Part shown: positions 6,468-6,665 of the stretch, one piece after another
Layout of the letters: every line of letters starts with the position of its first letter
How positions within the stretch are numbered: position 1 is the stretch's first letter
Origin: Gammaproteobacteria bacterium
GTDB lineage: Bacteria; Pseudomonadota; Gammaproteobacteria; CAJXQU01
Reading direction: 5' to 3'
Length of the DNA: 6,665 nt
Assembly (NCBI GenBank): GCA_026984275.1
Contig: JALSSM010000447.1
Span: forward strand, 1 to 6,665
The notes under the pieces: model-generated
Told to the model about the DNA's origin: nothing
Databases searched by the model: none
What the model saw: only the letters and a program-made list of their open reading frames with translations
Position numbers and translations under genes: made by a program

Positions 6468-6665
6468 TTGAACCAGCAAAAAACCGTCACTGTTACCGCT
6501 CCGGCAAGACTACACCTCGGCTTCATGGATATGAATGGAGAGCTGGGGCGAAATTTCGGTGGACTTGGTCTGACCCTGGAGGGCATCAATACTCGTCTTA
6601 GTGTTCATGAATCTGACAAGGTAACAGCCAATGGCGCCTCTTCGAAAAGAGCGATCAAATACGCA
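6468..6665 (+). CDS. mptG: Beta-ribofuranosylaminobenzene 5'-phosphate synthase (partial, N-terminal 66 codons)
   Basis: Beta-RFAP synthase condenses 4-hydroxybenzoate or 4-aminobenzoate with phosphoribosyl pyrophosphate, releasing CO2 in the aminobenzoate case, and starts the committed part of H4MPT synthesis. Only the first 66 codons of a roughly 330-codon gene are present. They translate as NQQKTVTVTAPARLHLGFMD, then MNGELGRNFGGLGLTLEG, the family-typical APARLHLGF-x-D-x-NG-x-LGR-x-FGGLGL start that also places it in the GHMP kinase superfamily. No ATG or GTG precedes this motif in frame after the stop codon at 6444; TTG at 6468 is the only usual start codon, with a weak GAG at 6458-6460. 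An internal ATG at the Met of GFMD would remove the conserved motif. The gene lies 33 bases after the transporter stop and is probably cotranscribed with it. Confidence 0.88.
   Translation, partial: MNQQKTVTVTAPARLHLGFMDMNGELGRNFGGLGLTLEGINTRLSVHESDKVTANGASSKRAIKYA

Overview
The window carries part of the tetrahydromethanopterin (H4MPT)-linked C1 oxidation pathway of a methylotrophic bacterium. Four genes on the minus strand, fhcB-fhcA-fhcD-fhcC in order of transcription, encode the formyltransferase/hydrolase complex (Fhc). This complex moves a formyl group from formyl-H4MPT to a methanofuran-type carrier (methylofuran in bacteria) and hydrolyses it to formate. On the plus strand, divergent from the fhc genes, lies a SulP-family anion transporter that resembles the cyanobacterial bicarbonate transporter BicA. 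It is followed by the start of a beta-ribofuranosylaminobenzene 5'-phosphate (beta-RFAP) synthase gene, whose product makes the first committed intermediate of H4MPT.

Layout: 1-705 (-) fhcC, cut by the window edge at its 3' end; 715-1611 (-) fhcD; 1608-3281 (-) fhcA, overlapping fhcD by 4 bases; 3301-4587 (-) fhcB; 4588-4778 AT-rich divergent intergenic region with a perfect 17-bp palindrome; 4779-6434 (+) BicA-like SulP transporter; 6468-6665 (+) 5' end of the beta-RFAP synthase gene, cut by the window edge. The fhc genes are separated by -4 to 19 bases and look like one operon. The transporter and the synthase gene are 33 bases apart and probably share a transcript.

Organism: the combination of bacterial FhcABCD with a nearby beta-RFAP synthase gene points to a methylotrophic or methanotrophic proteobacterium. 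The moderate, slightly AT-rich composition and the absence of the high-GC codon bias seen in Methylobacterium would fit a gammaproteobacterium of the Methylophaga/Methylomonas kind. That placement is inference, because no marker gene is present.

How the genes work together: FhcD transfers the formyl group, FhcA hydrolyses it, FhcB and FhcC form the scaffold, and the synthase supplies the H4MPT carrier. The BicA-like transporter between the two halves of this pathway is the least expected element. It may handle bicarbonate in a C1 metabolism that ends in CO2, but this is a hypothesis. I see no mobile element, CRISPR array, RNA gene or clearly undescribed system.
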